From Lithospermum erythrorhizon (taxonomy: Eukaryota; Streptophyta; Magnoliopsida; Boraginales; Boraginaceae): a stretch of 64,000 bases of DNA. The notes under the pieces were generated by a model, which saw only the letters and a list, made by a program, of their open reading frames with translations, made no database searches and had not been told where the DNA came from. The stretch covers positions 1 to 64,000 of the forward strand of contig JADFUC010001253.1 of assembly GCA_019722365.1 (NCBI GenBank). The letters are read 5' to 3'. Position numbers and translations under genes: made by a program. Within the stretch, counting starts at the first letter, position 1; each line of letters starts with the position of its first letter. Below are positions 1 through 11,410 of the stretch, piece after piece.

Positions 1-553
1 AGTTACGTATTGCTAACTAAACGCTGCTAACCTCTCATACCAAGCTCTAGGTGCTTGTTTTAAAAACCGTAAAGTGCTTTATCTAGTTTGAAAAACGTGA
101 TGAGGATAGTTAGGGATCATCAAAACCCGGAGGTTGTTTTGGCTAAAAACTTCTCATCCAAATAAAACCATTTAGAAACGCGCTTTTGACATCCATTCGT
201 GTGAAGCTCAACCATGTGACTAGCGGCTAGAATAATACGAATGGATTCCAACCTAGCCAATCGAGCAAAGTTTCATCAAATCGAATTCTTCGATTGATTA
301 TAACCTCGAACAACAAGCATCTACTTTTATTATTTACTAAAACAACACCGGTTTCGTCAAGTTTATTTCTAAAAACCCATTTAGTCCCAATAATGGTTTT
401 ATCAAAAGGTTTTTCAACTAAATGCCAAACTTTGCATCTTTCAAATTGTTCAAGTTCTTTTTGCATAGATAAAATCCAATCCGGATCTTCTAGAGCTTGT
501 TTAATATTAAGAGGCACTACTCTCAGATACAAAAGCACCAAGGAGACAAACAT
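1..553 (-). pseudogene. Copia reverse transcriptase fragment
   Basis: The minus strand encodes the RT entry region: an ALEDPDWILSMQKELEQF-like segment, then GTKWVFRNKLDETG, then after a frameshift RFDET (usual form DFDETFAPVAR). Below base 226 follow MDVKSAFLNG, KQPPGFDDP and LKQAPRAWYERL in shifting frames. All are hallmark blocks of copia RT. Several frameshifts and stops make it non-functional. The catalytic YVDD block lies outside the window. Confidence 0.8.
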
Positions 554-939
554 TATTTAGGATCGAGTAGTTACCCCTTTGAGATATCACTGTAAGAATG
601 AGATCCGGGGAGGATTCTTGATGACTTCGCTCTAGGAAGATCTTCTGTGTGTCCGCCATGGAGATAATCATCCACATTCAAGGGTCACGATGATTATTAG
701 TTTGCCCCATAATTGGATGCTTCCTCGGCTTGACGCTTGGCTTCAGGCTCATCAATTCTTTGAGAATTCCCAACTACATTAACACCTAAATTTAATCATC
801 CTCATCTAATACAACTTTCAACAAACGGATTAGATTCATCAAAGTTAATGAATAGATTCTGCACATTGATCCTTTCATTGTAGATGATATATGCCTTTAC
901 TCGTTTTTAGAATAACCAAGAAAGATTGCCCTATTAGAT

Positions 940-1312
940 TTAGCCAAATTTACCCAAATCTATCTTTTTGGTGTTTAGAATAGCATTTACATCCAAAACT
1001 TTAAAGTAATCAATACGAGGGATCTTACCATACCAAAGCTCGTAAGGAGTCTTATCAAGAATAGTCTGAAATACCTGCCACGCGTAGCACGCGGTGTCCA
1101 CGGCATGCCCCCAAAAAGTACTTCTCAAAGTTGTGCCTATTCAACATGGTGTAATTCTCATTTCTGAATAGTCCTATTCTTTCGCCTCCACGACTCCATT
1201 TTGTTGAGGTGTTCTTGGTGCCAAAAGTTGTGTTGATTCCATACTCCCCACAAATGTGAGCAAGAGTACCTATCAGTCTCAGGCCGAGACACACCACGTT
1301 GCAAGTTTCCAC
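940..1312 (-). pseudogene. Copia integrase fragment
   Basis: Two overlapping minus-strand frames encode the C-terminal half of a copia integrase core. CGEYGINTTF is followed by a degraded PQQNGVVERKNR block and a TMLNRHNFEKYF block. AVDTACYAWQV, ILDKTPYELWYGKIPRIDYFKV and LNTKKIDLGKFG follow after a frame change. The HHCC zinc domain and first catalytic Asp region are missing: the preceding bases join directly to the gag zinc-knuckle tail. Confidence 0.8.
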
Positions 1313-2423
1313 TTCGGAGTCGGACTCGCTTCCGGATTCGTCATCCCAAGTGGCCTTGTTGCAAGTTTTCTTGGGTTGGGACCTCTTGGCTAGACGTGGG
1401 CAATCCGCCTGAAATGTCCGTCATATATCTAAAGCACGCGATCTCCTTTCGATTTTCCCCTCTTGTCTTGCCTTCGCACTTCCTTTCGCAGGATTATCAT
1501 ATCTCTTTGGAAGCTTTTTATGACCATGATCATTGTTGCTCTTTTGAACTTGAGAAACCTTTGAAGTCTCTCTCTAGCAAGCATGGCCATATCTTCATCA
1601 TCTTCATCACTTTCGCTTTCTCATGAATTTTTGTACTTTGGGCCGCCATAAAGAGCCACTTTCTTCTTGTCCCTTATTTCTCGAAAGCCTTGTTCTTTGC
1701 GATGACTTCCTTCGCTTTCATGAACCAATGAGCTCTTGAGTGGGAAGAATCTTGATATCTTTGGCTTCGTTGATTGCACAAACCTTTTGGCCGAACTCGG
1801 GATTGACGGCTTCTATGATTCTCCCATTTACTTCTTCCAAGGAGAATGTCTTCCCTAGAGAATCCAAGTTGTTGATAATGGTGTTGAACCTTTGATGCAT
1901 ATCTTTGATGGACTCTCCCGGATACATTTCGAAGGTTTGATATTCCCTTGTCAAAAGTCGAACCCTCGTAGTTTTCACTTGACTGTAACCAATGCTAGCC
2001 AAGCCTTCTAACAAGTCCCATATTTTGGCCGAATTTGCATCCCTTAACTCGAAAGCATATTCTTCATACACATTGCATTGTGGAGTATCACGGATTGCCT
2101 TGAATTTAATCCCACCTTTTTTGAGTTCTCATCCCTTAGTACTCCATCCTCTTCTTTATCCACATCCTCCATTGAACTTCTATCGGCGCCCAATTTCTTA
2201 CGTCGGCCTTTTCCACTTTGTCAAATTCCTATGAAGCCCGGCTTGAAAGCATTTGATACTTCATTGGAATGAGCGACCCTTGATGATTATTCTCCATAAT
2301 TTGTAGTCGAGTGCTTTGTACATGACATCTGAACGCTGCTGCACCAATAATCATAGTTTGATCCGCCAAGTACCTGCCTCGCATTGACCTACCTTCAACA
2401 CAAAAGTTCCCAGCTACCCGCAT
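1313..2423 (-). pseudogene. Copia gag (UBN2-type) with acidic tail
   Basis: The best-preserved piece is a 117-codon open frame at 1718-2071 containing AKIWDLLEGL, YQTFEMYPGESIKDMHQRF and NNLDSLGKTFS, the UBN2 gag signature in which capsid-like helices follow the aligned tryptophan. Downstream (1450-1717), lysine- and glutamate-rich sequence with LQRFLKF leads to CPRLAKRSQPKKT and an ESGSESDSEVET acidic stretch at 1313-1420. The N-terminal part (2100-2423) is frameshifted. Gag would coat element RNA in virus-like particles; this copy is dead. Confidence 0.75.
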
Positions 2424-2493
2424 TACCCATGATCTTTTTCTACAAGATTTTGCTTAATTACGTAGAACACGAGCTCGATACCACTGCTAGCCT

Positions 2494-3622
2494 GTGATTC
2501 AACCTGTAGGGGGGTGAATATAGTTTTACGCAAATTATTCCCTTTTGAGCTTAATTTAACAACGCGGAATTACAAATAATAAGAATATGTTCTAAATGTG
2601 ATAACCCGATAACCTAAGCTCGAGAATGATTAGTCAATAAAACAAATGCGATGATTAGTACAATATAATGATGACTGGGCAAAGAAAGTAGCGGTTAAGA
2701 AATACAATACAATAAGATATTAGCGAGCTTCGGGTTCCCTATCGCCGACCGCCGGCTTTCCAACTCGATTTTGGCAAAGATAACTAGCGCTTGAAGAAAT
2801 GTTTGATTACACACAAGCAACTTCTCTCAAGCCTATTATCAAACACTTAGCCTACACTAAGTGACCCAAGCTACCCGCTAAGGATTTCAACTCCTAATCA
2901 ACCTAGATTAGGAACCCAAGAACACACTCTTAGGATTTCAAAGTACTACTCAACCTAGAATAGCAACCCTATGCTTCCCACACAAGGATTTCACTCAATA
3001 CAATAAATGTTTGAGAAAGAATGAATTGTCACACAACTAGGAAACTCTCACAAAGATTATGAGTAATAACGCGAGTTATGACTTTTTGCCTTTTGCTTAT
3101 CAAAGAAATAAATGCCTCGTAAATTTGAAGTTTCAAATAGTTGCAAAAGTTGTTTAGGCTTTGGAAAGAGGGGGCTTATAGTACAAATTTTGAGTCGGTG
3201 TTGCCCCCGCATCGTGACCCCTATCGGCACTGGGGTCTCGGCCTCGGCTGACTAGGCAACGCTTATAAGCCCGCCTCCGTAGACCTTATCGGTAGGTCCG
3301 TGGTCTCGATCATCGTGACCCGGTGACCTCGAAGCGTCTCGGCGGTTCATAGTGTCAATTCCAAAATAACGATCGCTTCAAGCTACCTCGAAAACGAACG
3401 CCATTAATGTACCATTTGCACGCAGACTTAACTATGAATCAATCTATACTTAAGATTTGAAACTACGGACCTTCGATTTTCAAACACAATCAAATTAAAT
3501 GGCAAAAGTCTATACTCACAAATTTAAAACGACAAAATACTTAAAAAGAGTTTTCTTTTACAAACGCCTATAAAAAGCAAAGCACACGAGCCTGAAGGCT
3601 TCGGGCGTTGCTTGACTCATCA
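2494..3622 (-). repeat. Probable LTR of the left copia element
   Basis: On the minus strand a segment ending TTGAATCACA lies just before a primer-site-like TGGTATCGAGC (about 2470-2488), a near match to the initiator Met-tRNA complement TGGTATCAGAGC. This places an LTR end near 2494. The upper boundary is a guess: a minus-strand TGATGAGTCAAGC begins at about 3622. The partner LTR is outside the window, so the length cannot be checked. Confidence 0.4.
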
Positions 3623-4715
3623 ATGATTCAACTTCCCGACAACAATTTTAATTTGAACTTATTTAGGAATAAACTGAATACATGTTCACCAAACGGATTA
3701 GTTCGATTAAACAATTTGTTATCTTCAAAAAATAGGTTTGAATGGAATCCATTATTCAACAACACCAATAATTGGAACTATTGGATTCAACAAGAAAAAA
3801 TGGAGATTATCTCCAACAAGATTTGAAGTTTAAAAAAAAACAAACAACTACAGAATTATACTTTGACTAAATTGTAACAATTACTATTTTTCAATTTCTA
3901 AGATTTATTAATTTATGATTTTCGTGTTACCTAATACTATAAAGGATTTAAAAAATTATTATCTTATTATTTTATCAATTTTTATTTTTTAACCGCCTAA
4001 GTCAACCCGACAAATTTATTTTCGAGAGTTTATTAATTTTATCTATCATTAATTTAAAGAGTTTTTACTGTAAGTAGACATAAAAATTAGTATGTTGGGA
4101 AATACAAGATTTTGGCATACTAGGCATGTTACAAATACTACAAAAGAGATGCCAATGATTTTTTTCCTGAATCTGGACCATAGACACACCCCACCACCGT
4201 TGATTGTTAAATTGAATAGTAGAGGATCGATGTCTAAGCACAACTAAGGCTCATATCATGAACTTGAATTGAAGTTCTTTCAAGCAGAAGTGGTTGGGCG
4301 TGGGGACGGGCGCTGGAGGCGGGAGAAAGGTTTGGGGTTTTGAATTTATCAATTATTCAAAATTTGCTTAATTTATTATCGGGTTTATCCGTTTAAGTGA
4401 GTTCATGTACCAAACTAAAAAATATTTAAGTTCGTGTGCCAAAGAGACATCCAAGTGCTTATTTGAAAGGTTAAATAGCTCGCGCCGATTTAAAAGATCG
4501 TAGTTCGTGTGCCTATATGAAATTAAGCCAACTTTCTTTCATGTTTAATGAAGTTTACTTTTTAATGATGTAATTTTAATTAATTTAAATAAATAATGAT
4601 AATAAATAAATTAACTTAAATAAATCTCAACAATACCCTTCATAAGTTGAAAAGATAAAAGAAATAATAACTTCGTATGTGTAGATCTCAAGTGGTCGCT
4701 AGTGTGACGGTTTCA
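3623..4715. other. AT-rich intergenic stretch, no gene seen
   Basis: There is no recognisable coding region; a 72-codon frame at 3608-3826 is asparagine-rich low-complexity sequence. At 4380-4520 the phrase GTTC(A/G)TGT(A/G)CC occurs three times, which hints at a remnant of a small transposon end, but no inverted partner was found. Confidence 0.4.
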
Positions 4716-4719
4716 CACT

Positions 4720-5690
4720 TTTTGGATAAAGAAATATATTAGGAATATTTTAGATATGAAAGGGAAATAATGTCGAAATCAATAGTTATTGGTTTTATTT
4801 ATTACGCCTCAGACAATCAGTTGTACAATTCATTTACTAGTTTAGTGAATGTGATTACATAAATGAAACGCTCAATTATAGTAATTGTAATTACTAGTCG
4901 GGTTCTCACGATAATACCAGGGTTATGCTGGGGATTATTAGATCTCATGCATACGCCACAATATTAACGGTCTATTATATTGTCAGCGCGTCGCTATTAT
5001 CCGAGCTCTGGCGTCACACACATACAAGGACGCTTGCTATATTTCATGTATGAAATAAATTGTACTTGGTAAATCGAGAAGTCGATTGTAAGCAAATAGA
5101 TTCAATTGGGATATTTACACTAGCCACGTGAAATATTATCGGATGGTCAATTTAACAATTCTGTTAGTTTGATTAATCAATTAGCAAACGAAGCTTGTTT
5201 AATAGACTCGACAAGATTAATTAAACAAGTCGGTTGTCTTAACGAACCCGACTCATTAAGCTAATGGGCTAATGGGCTTTAGGTTTTTACTTAATAAGTA
5301 CTAGACTTTGTGGAAAATCACATAGTAGTTTTTCATAACACAAAATCTCTAAATACTACGGAATTTCAACACTCTCTTTATTGAGAGATGCAAAATTTTC
5401 ATGAAAAGAACAAGTGATGTTGTTCTTGATTCATCCAATATTCATCCGCATAGCAGCGTGCCTGTTCGATTCAACCTCTCCGATGTGCAACCAACTGTAG
5501 GCACTACACATAAAGTGATGTGGATTATTGGAGTTCAAAGGTTCTTCGTGAAAGACTTCATGGACAAAGCCTTGAATGCAGACCGTAAGTGTTACTATTT
5601 ATTTAGATTTGAAACATAGAATTAAAACGATTCTATTTATATATTTATTTGATTTTGTCTGCTATGGATATAAATTTCTATCAAAGAATC
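4720..5690 (+). repeat. Diverged copia LTR (solo or truncated)
   Basis: The segment shares ordered blocks with the LTRs at 7566 and 14990: AATAGTAATTGTAATTA-like sequence, CTCACGATAATA followed by GGGGTTATG-like sequence, TATTATCCGAGC, CACATACAA..GACGCT and ATGTATGAAAT. The order is the same but the spacing has drifted. The 72-codon open frame at 5401-5619 lies in its 3' part and is taken as LTR sequence, not a gene. No clean TG..CA ends or target duplication were found. Confidence 0.5.
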
Positions 5691-6169
5691 CATTAAGAGA
5701 TCTGGATGAACTTCAAATGCGCAACTCACATATACCTTTATTAGTTCTTTAAAATGTGGTAATAAATTACTATGTTATCATATCTCAAGTCTGCTTGGAT
5801 CGATAAAACTAGGTGATGGTAAAACTTAAAAATTAACCTAGTGGTAGCTGAGGTGAATGTTTAAAAATACTTTGGATACTATTTTAGTCAAGTAGAGGTA
5901 AAATCGAGGCTAAAAATAACTAAAATATCTTTCACCTACAATACATCCGGCTTAAGGTTAATAGAAAATGGGGTTAATGTAGTGAATCATTTAACCATAG
6001 TTAATCTTAATTAATCTAGTTGAATACTAAAAAATAGAACCCAAAAATAGGATTAACTTAAAATTTTACTTGATTTAATTTCGTTCACCCTAATCAAAAC
6101 GGACTATAAGCGATTATCACTAAATACTTGACCAATTCAATATATTTTTATAAGAAGAAAATGCTGGTT
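5691..6169. other. Intergenic, nothing recognised
   Basis: AT-rich sequence with no long open frame, no inverted repeat and no match to the other repeats in the window that I could see. Confidence 0.4.
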
Positions 6170-6174
6170 AGAAT
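6170..6174. repeat. Target-site duplication AGAAT, left copy
   Basis: AGAAT directly precedes the TG of the solo LTR and is repeated exactly at 7176-7180 directly after its terminal CA. Confidence 0.88.
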
Positions 6175-7175
6175 TGTTGGAAATATGAGATATTATATCT
6201 CATAAATATGCCGGTTGAACAATTTGATTATACAACCGATTTACTTATATTTAATTATATTCAAATAATATAAGTTCAGATATATGTTCGATTGTTGGAC
6301 AATTGACATATTAGGATTAACTCGTATTGACATTAGGGGTTATGATGGCTTACTAGAGTCCGCTCATAATCTATATATTAATATAATGTCATTAACATAA
6401 ATTAATAATATATTACTTCCTTTGTCAATCGAGCCTAAGAGGTAAATTAATATATTACTCTTGTCAATCGAGCCTAAGAGGTCACACACAACAACAGGAT
6501 CGAACTATAATGCAAATTATAACTTTCCAGGTTAAACTGTAACTATAAGGAAACATTGGGAAAAAATTTCCAATTGTTGGAAATTGCCCATAGTCAATTA
6601 AAAGGAGTTAAGGATAGTGGATTCCAAAATATTCTCTTTCCACATAGCATGCCTCGATTTTAGTGGATAACAAGTGGTCGGGGGTTCCGAACCCCCACTC
6701 GGCCGACCACTAAAGGAGAAGAAAGGGTGAGATTTTCGCCTTGAATCTCAAAAGTTTTAGTTGTATCTGGTGGCTAAAATTTGTTTCTCCAAGCATATAT
6801 AAAGGCCACCTTTTGAAGATTTAAATCCTGTTATTCCATTATTCATCTTTGAGAAAAGATGAAAGCAACACCTCTCTCCCCACCCCTCTCACTGTTTCGA
6901 TTATAACGGGGAAGCATGGATTTTTTCTTTCCTCCTAAATTCATTTGTTCACATTAATTATTTTAGTAAAACCCGAATGAAAAGATTTGATCAATTGTTG
7001 GTGTGGACTATTTTAGAGACAACCTATGTTGGTTGTTCAAAGCCTCCTTTGATCTTATTTCGCTTCTACTTCAAGGTGTAAGTACATACGAAATCTCCTC
7101 GACACTACTACTTTTATAATCTCATAGTGTTCCTAAGAATCGGTTGATAATTGTTATTTAACCAGAAATCCAACA
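6175..7175 (+). mobile_element. Solo LTR of a copia element with perfect TSD
   Basis: The 1001-bp segment starts TGTTGGAAAT and ends AAATCCAACA, a terminal inverted pair typical of copia LTRs. It is flanked by the identical 5-mer AGAAT at 6170-6174 and 7176-7180. No internal gag-pol lies beside it, so it is a solo LTR left by recombination between two LTRs. A TATATAAA box is at 6796-6803. Inside are a ~40-bp direct duplication around GTCAATCGAGCCTAAGAGGT (about 6400-6481) and a strong hairpin at 6673-6711. A related LTR lies in inverse orientation at 31860-32293. Confidence 0.9.
6673..6711. repeat. Nested hairpin inside the solo LTR
   Basis: An outer 9-bp arm AGTGGTCGG (6673-6681) pairs with CCGACCACT (6703-6711). 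An inner perfect 8-bp arm GGGGGTTC (6680-6687) pairs with GAACCCCC (6689-6696) around a single base. The two stems overlap by two bases, so they may form alternatively or as a branched structure. Confidence 0.7.
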
Positions 7176-7180
7176 AGAAT
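7176..7180. repeat. Target-site duplication AGAAT, right copy
   Basis: Exact repeat of the 5-mer at 6170-6174. Five base pairs is the normal target-duplication length for copia integrase. Confidence 0.88.
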
Positions 7181-7565
7181 AACTCATTTTAGTTGTCCCC
7201 TTAGGGAACTAACTCCCAAGAATGTGTTCCTTTAGTCCACAAGGCAATAGATTCAAGTGAGGACTAAGACTTTATATGGAACCAAAGTAATGGTACAATG
7301 GCCTAACTTGATCAACCGAGCACCGACACATATTAACGTAAGTCTATAGTCTACCCACCCAACATTATGCGTCCATATATCGTTCTATAATACTACACAA
7401 ATGCGTGGAGTCCTAAGTATGAATTTGAACGAGTCAAACAGATCTAACCCTACCAACCGAACTCGGTTTGGTAATCATCGAGTCAAGTAAAACCTCATCA
7501 TAGGGTTCTATCTTGAATCGAGTACGATCAACCATGTATCAATATTGTTGAGTTGAGTCGTACAC
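7181..7565. other. Intergenic, pre-insertion sequence left of the copia element
   Basis: No gene or repeat structure recognised. The ACAC at 7562-7565 abuts the 5' LTR and recurs at 15915-15918 directly after the 3' LTR, consistent with a target duplication of which four bases remain. Confidence 0.5.
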
Positions 7566-8498
7566 TGTTGGAAATCAGAGTATTTTAATTTCTATAATTA
7601 TGTCGGGCTTGTGACAATTATTGTAACACCATTTACTAGTTTTAGTTAAATGTGAGATTACTCAACTAAGTGTTCAATAAATAGTAATTGTAATTAAAGT
7701 GAACTCACGATAATATCGTGGGGTTATGCCCGACATTAGATTCACGATAACCTATATAATAATCATAATGTTCAATTATATTATTATACGGCTAATATTA
7801 TCCGAGCCGAGAAGTGCCATACATACAATGATCGCTGAAGTTATATTCCACGTATGGAATTAAATCGAGATTGTTAAATTGGGATTTGATCGATATCAAC
7901 GAGATACTCCAATCGAGAATTTTACATTGATAATGTAAAATACAAATTGGACAAAATCGAATCAATTAAATTGCTATTTCAATTGACGGTTTAACGAGGG
8001 AAGCTTATTAGTAACTTGTTAAGTTACTTACTCGTTTAGTAATAAGTTAGTTAACGGCTTAACGAGTTAACTATTTATCAAACGAGTCAAGCTATTCGAC
8101 CGAAACCAAAAGGGACTATATAAGGAAAAGATGAAATGAAAAACCTAAGAATTTCATTTCATCTTCCCCTAAGAAATTTCAAGCAATTCCCCATCCCTTT
8201 GGGTTTTTGAATAAAAGTTTTACTGGGGCCCTTGTCCACTTGCTCGTAGATCTGAAGCAAGTCCAATCGCGTGACTCAACTGCCTAAGGTCTAACTGGAG
8301 GCATTTCACTTGAGGCGCCGAGGCATTTGCCTGAGAAATTTGTGAGAAGAAAGTTGCCACCATCCACAAGCAGATAAGTACTCGTATTCATACATGTATG
8401 AATTACATTATACAGTTTTCTAATTTGTTATTATGCATTTATTTGATCTTGGTTGCATTTGTTCATTTTTATTATGAACAAGTCGTAATTTTCCAACA
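7566..8498 (+). repeat. 5' LTR of the copia element
   Basis: It starts TGTTGGAAATC and ends TTTTCCAACA (933 bp). A TATATAAG box lies at 8117-8124, matching the expected promoter position in the U3 region. The 3' LTR aligns along its whole length, including a ~45-base identical stretch around TATATTCCACGTATGG. Confidence 0.9.
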
Positions 8499-8500
8499 AA

Positions 8501-8514
8501 GGGCATCAGCGAGC
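8501..8514 (+). promoter_or_regulatory. Degenerate primer-binding site
   Basis: GGGCATCAGCGAGC lies two bases after the 5' LTR. It resembles the initiator Met-tRNA complement TGGTATCAGAGC with substitutions and two extra bases (CG). Confidence 0.55.
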
Positions 8515-10580
8515 AGTTTAAGTTGTATAATTTCGATTACATTTTTATATAATTTGTATAAATATATTTTATATCGATTTTCATATTATATATTCTTGAC
8601 CATGAATATATGTTATGAAAAATTGATTCATGAATAAATATGTGTTCTATACAGTTTTCAAGTTCATCATATTATTAATTTTGATGATTTGAATTTAGAT
8701 TTGTGTTTCATGAATTGAAAGAGTTTTTAAAACATGCTTTTGATTAAAAATCTAAACTTTTTATTGGATTTGAGGCGTTAGTTATTATGTACCTCGACCA
8801 ATTTTCGTCAGATTGAGGGACAGAAGTATCTCAAAATTTCATAATTTTTGATTTTTAAGTGTCCCAAAACATATTTGTGATTTCTGAATGTTTTATTGTA
8901 TAATTAATTTTGCAAATTTTTTACAAAATTCCAAATGAAAAGTTTAAGAAAATTGTGCTAAATGTCCGATAAAAATTTCATAATTTTTGATGTGTTTAAG
9001 GCCTTCAAATCGGTTTTTCCAACATTTGGAATTAAAATAAAAACTCGGAATTTTTAGAAATGGAGGCGCTGACCTGCAGGCCGTCTCTCCTAGTATGCCT
9101 CCTGGGCCAAATAGGACGCCCGCCACCGTTGACGATCTCTTTCCTCGATGACAGCCGGCGTCCGCTGTCGCATCGGAGACCGCGAAGGCTGGTCATCCAT
9201 CGCTTTATCGTATATAATTATGAGGTATAATTGTTTTAATTGTTAGTATTTAAATAGTCAATAACTTTTGGACACAAAATATATGTTAATTAATGTATTT
9301 TAATTATATATATTTCATGAATATAATTATGAGATTCAATTTTGAATTAATTTCCTATCACATTTAAATTGTATATTTATGTGATTGATTTGATTTGTAT
9401 AATAAAATGGAAAGTATCTATATGATTGTCAATCATGTATTTGAAATTTGAATTGATTGAGAGTATTTATCTCAACCTCATAATTAGTGTTTATTGCATT
9501 TTATTATATAATTGATTGCATATTTATTGTGTACAAGTGTATATTTATTGTGTATTAATGACGATTATTTCATACTTAATAGTATTAAATTCGCTTAATG
9601 ACATTAACGAAGTCATTTAACTGCACTCATTTAATATATATTAAATGCATAGTTTATGTATTTCAATTTTATTATATATCAGAATTAGAATGAAAATGAG
9701 ATATAATATATGACCTAGTTGTATTTTTTAAACACAGATGAACCGTTTATTCGTTGTACGACCGAGTCGCTTTTATTTTATTTATTTTATGTTACACAAG
9801 CCTCGTTGCATTGCTTGGCGAAAAGTAGTAAATAAAATGTACAACCGTAGAAGTATCAAGATGGTGTTCCACCATGTCACCGTAAGTTTCCAAAAGATGA
9901 AGAATATAAGATCGCGACTCTGATGTTAAGTTTAATAGGTTTATTATTTATTATTTTAGGTCATATCATATATCTCCTAAATGTATATTATTTATTTTAT
10001 TTTTCATGATGTATATTACTTACATGGTTATATAACATGTTAAATGTGTTATATAACATGTTAAATAATTAATCAAATAATATGAATCTCACCATAAAAT
10101 TTAAGCACTTGTGATCAAACCAATTTTAAAATTGTGAAACGTGACGCGATCACCGGGCACGACTTCATGATGGTGTGTACTCGTATCATGACGAGGTATG
10201 GCAACGTGATCATGTTGAAGTGAATTTCAATAACGCCAGGCTTTCGATGATCATTCCAAGTAATGTTTGGTTTAATTGTCACAGAATCGATGATTTCCAC
10301 TAACGCCATGTCAATGATACACTGCTAGTGTGAAAATCCTGTAGGTACGCTAAGAACACAAGAGTTATGTCGCGGTTTACATAAATGGTTACACCTATCG
10401 CTATGTCAGCCTTCAAATGTGTTATGTTGTTGCCGCTTGAAATTCCAATATAGTAGGTCTTGCATACTAATACATTTTATGAGATTTTGAGTATCGGGTA
10501 TTACTTTACAATTTATTTAGTAAGTGTTTGACATGCATAGATTTCTAAACCGTTGTAATTTACATAATTATTTTTGTAGA
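8515..10580 (+). other. Long non-coding leader of the copia element
   Basis: About 2 kb between the primer site and the first gag-like codons. It is AT-rich except for a GC-rich island at about 9060-9190. No conserved open frame is seen; the 60-80 codon frames here are low-complexity. Long leaders occur in several plant copia families. Confidence 0.6.
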
Positions 10581-10586
10581 ATTGAA

Positions 10587-11410
10587 ATGACTGCCCCTAA
10601 TCCACCTAGAAACTCGCCTGGCCGCAAGACTGAGAAGCAATAGCTCAATAACCTCGAACTTTGATTATCGTCTCAAACTCGAGGATCGTTTCAAGCAGAG
10701 AAACAGAGTATGTGTTGAACACTAGGGTCCCATCCAAACCAAATGACACTACCACTAATAGGGAAAGGAAGCCTTCAGCCTAAAGCACAAGTTTGATGTT
10801 GTAGATGTCCAATGTCTTATGCTAGCCAATATGGAACCTACATTCCAACCAAGATGGTAGCGTGAAAGCATATAACATGTACCAAAGAACTGATGAGTTA
10901 TTCGAAAGTGAAAGCTGGGGAAATTGGCAGATACGACACTGCCTCAGGTTTCCTTACTTACAAAGAAGTTGAACGGGATGTGCCGCGAAGCCCACATGTC
11001 ATTAAAATGATAGGCTTGGTCGAACGACTCAATGTCTTGGGCACTAGTGTTTCGAAAGAACTGGCTGTAGACCTTATCCTAAAATCTCTTCCAGAGAAAT
11101 TCTCTCAGTTTGTTATGAACTTCAACATGCATAAGTTTGAGTTATCTCTAAACGAACTCGCATGTAAGATGCATCACTAATGTCGAGGACGACCTGGGAA
11201 GGTTAAATCCTACTCCTTCTCGCTTTGGTGGTCCAAACAAGAAGAAATTTAAGAGTTAAGCTCAACGGTAAGTGCTAAGTGGTTCAAAGAAACCTAAGGT
11301 TACCAAGATCACAAGGTGGAAACAACAAAGGAGGACAAGTGTCATTACTATGGGAACTCGGCCACCCAAGTCGAATTGCAAGAAGTTCTGGAAGATAGGA
11401 AGATGGCCTA
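10587..11410 (+). pseudogene. Copia gag and zinc knuckle, degraded
   Basis: The clearest block is the open frame 10893-11180. It contains RYDTASGFLTYKEVE, SPHVIKMIGLVERLNVLG, SKELAVDLILKSLPEKFSQF and ELACKMHH, the conserved UBN2 gag core. Upstream, 10587-10890 is frameshifted gag N-terminus. Downstream (11280-11400), a lysine-rich stretch leads to KCHYYGNSGHPS, a corrupted CCHC knuckle (usual spacing C-x2-C-x4-H-x4-C). Gag would package element RNA; this copy has stops on both sides of the core. Confidence 0.8.

Larger units (their letters stand above)
1..3622 (-). mobile_element. Decayed Ty1/copia retrotransposon, truncated at window edge
   Basis: Read on the minus strand from high to low coordinates there are an LTR-like stretch, a tRNA-type primer site, gag, a zinc-knuckle tail, integrase and the first part of reverse transcriptase, which is the copia order (integrase before RT). 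The frame is broken in many places, and protease plus the pre-integrase domain appear to be deleted. The element continues beyond base 1, where the YVDD part of RT, RNase H and the other LTR would lie. The gag style and the LTR end (a C-rich run followed by TTGAATCACA on the minus strand) suggest a SIRE-like lineage; that lineage call is inference. Confidence 0.8.

Noticed and set aside
5401..5619. 72-codon open frame with a plausible start
   Set aside because: It falls in the 3' part of a diverged copia LTR related to 7566 and 14990, and matches no protein family I know.
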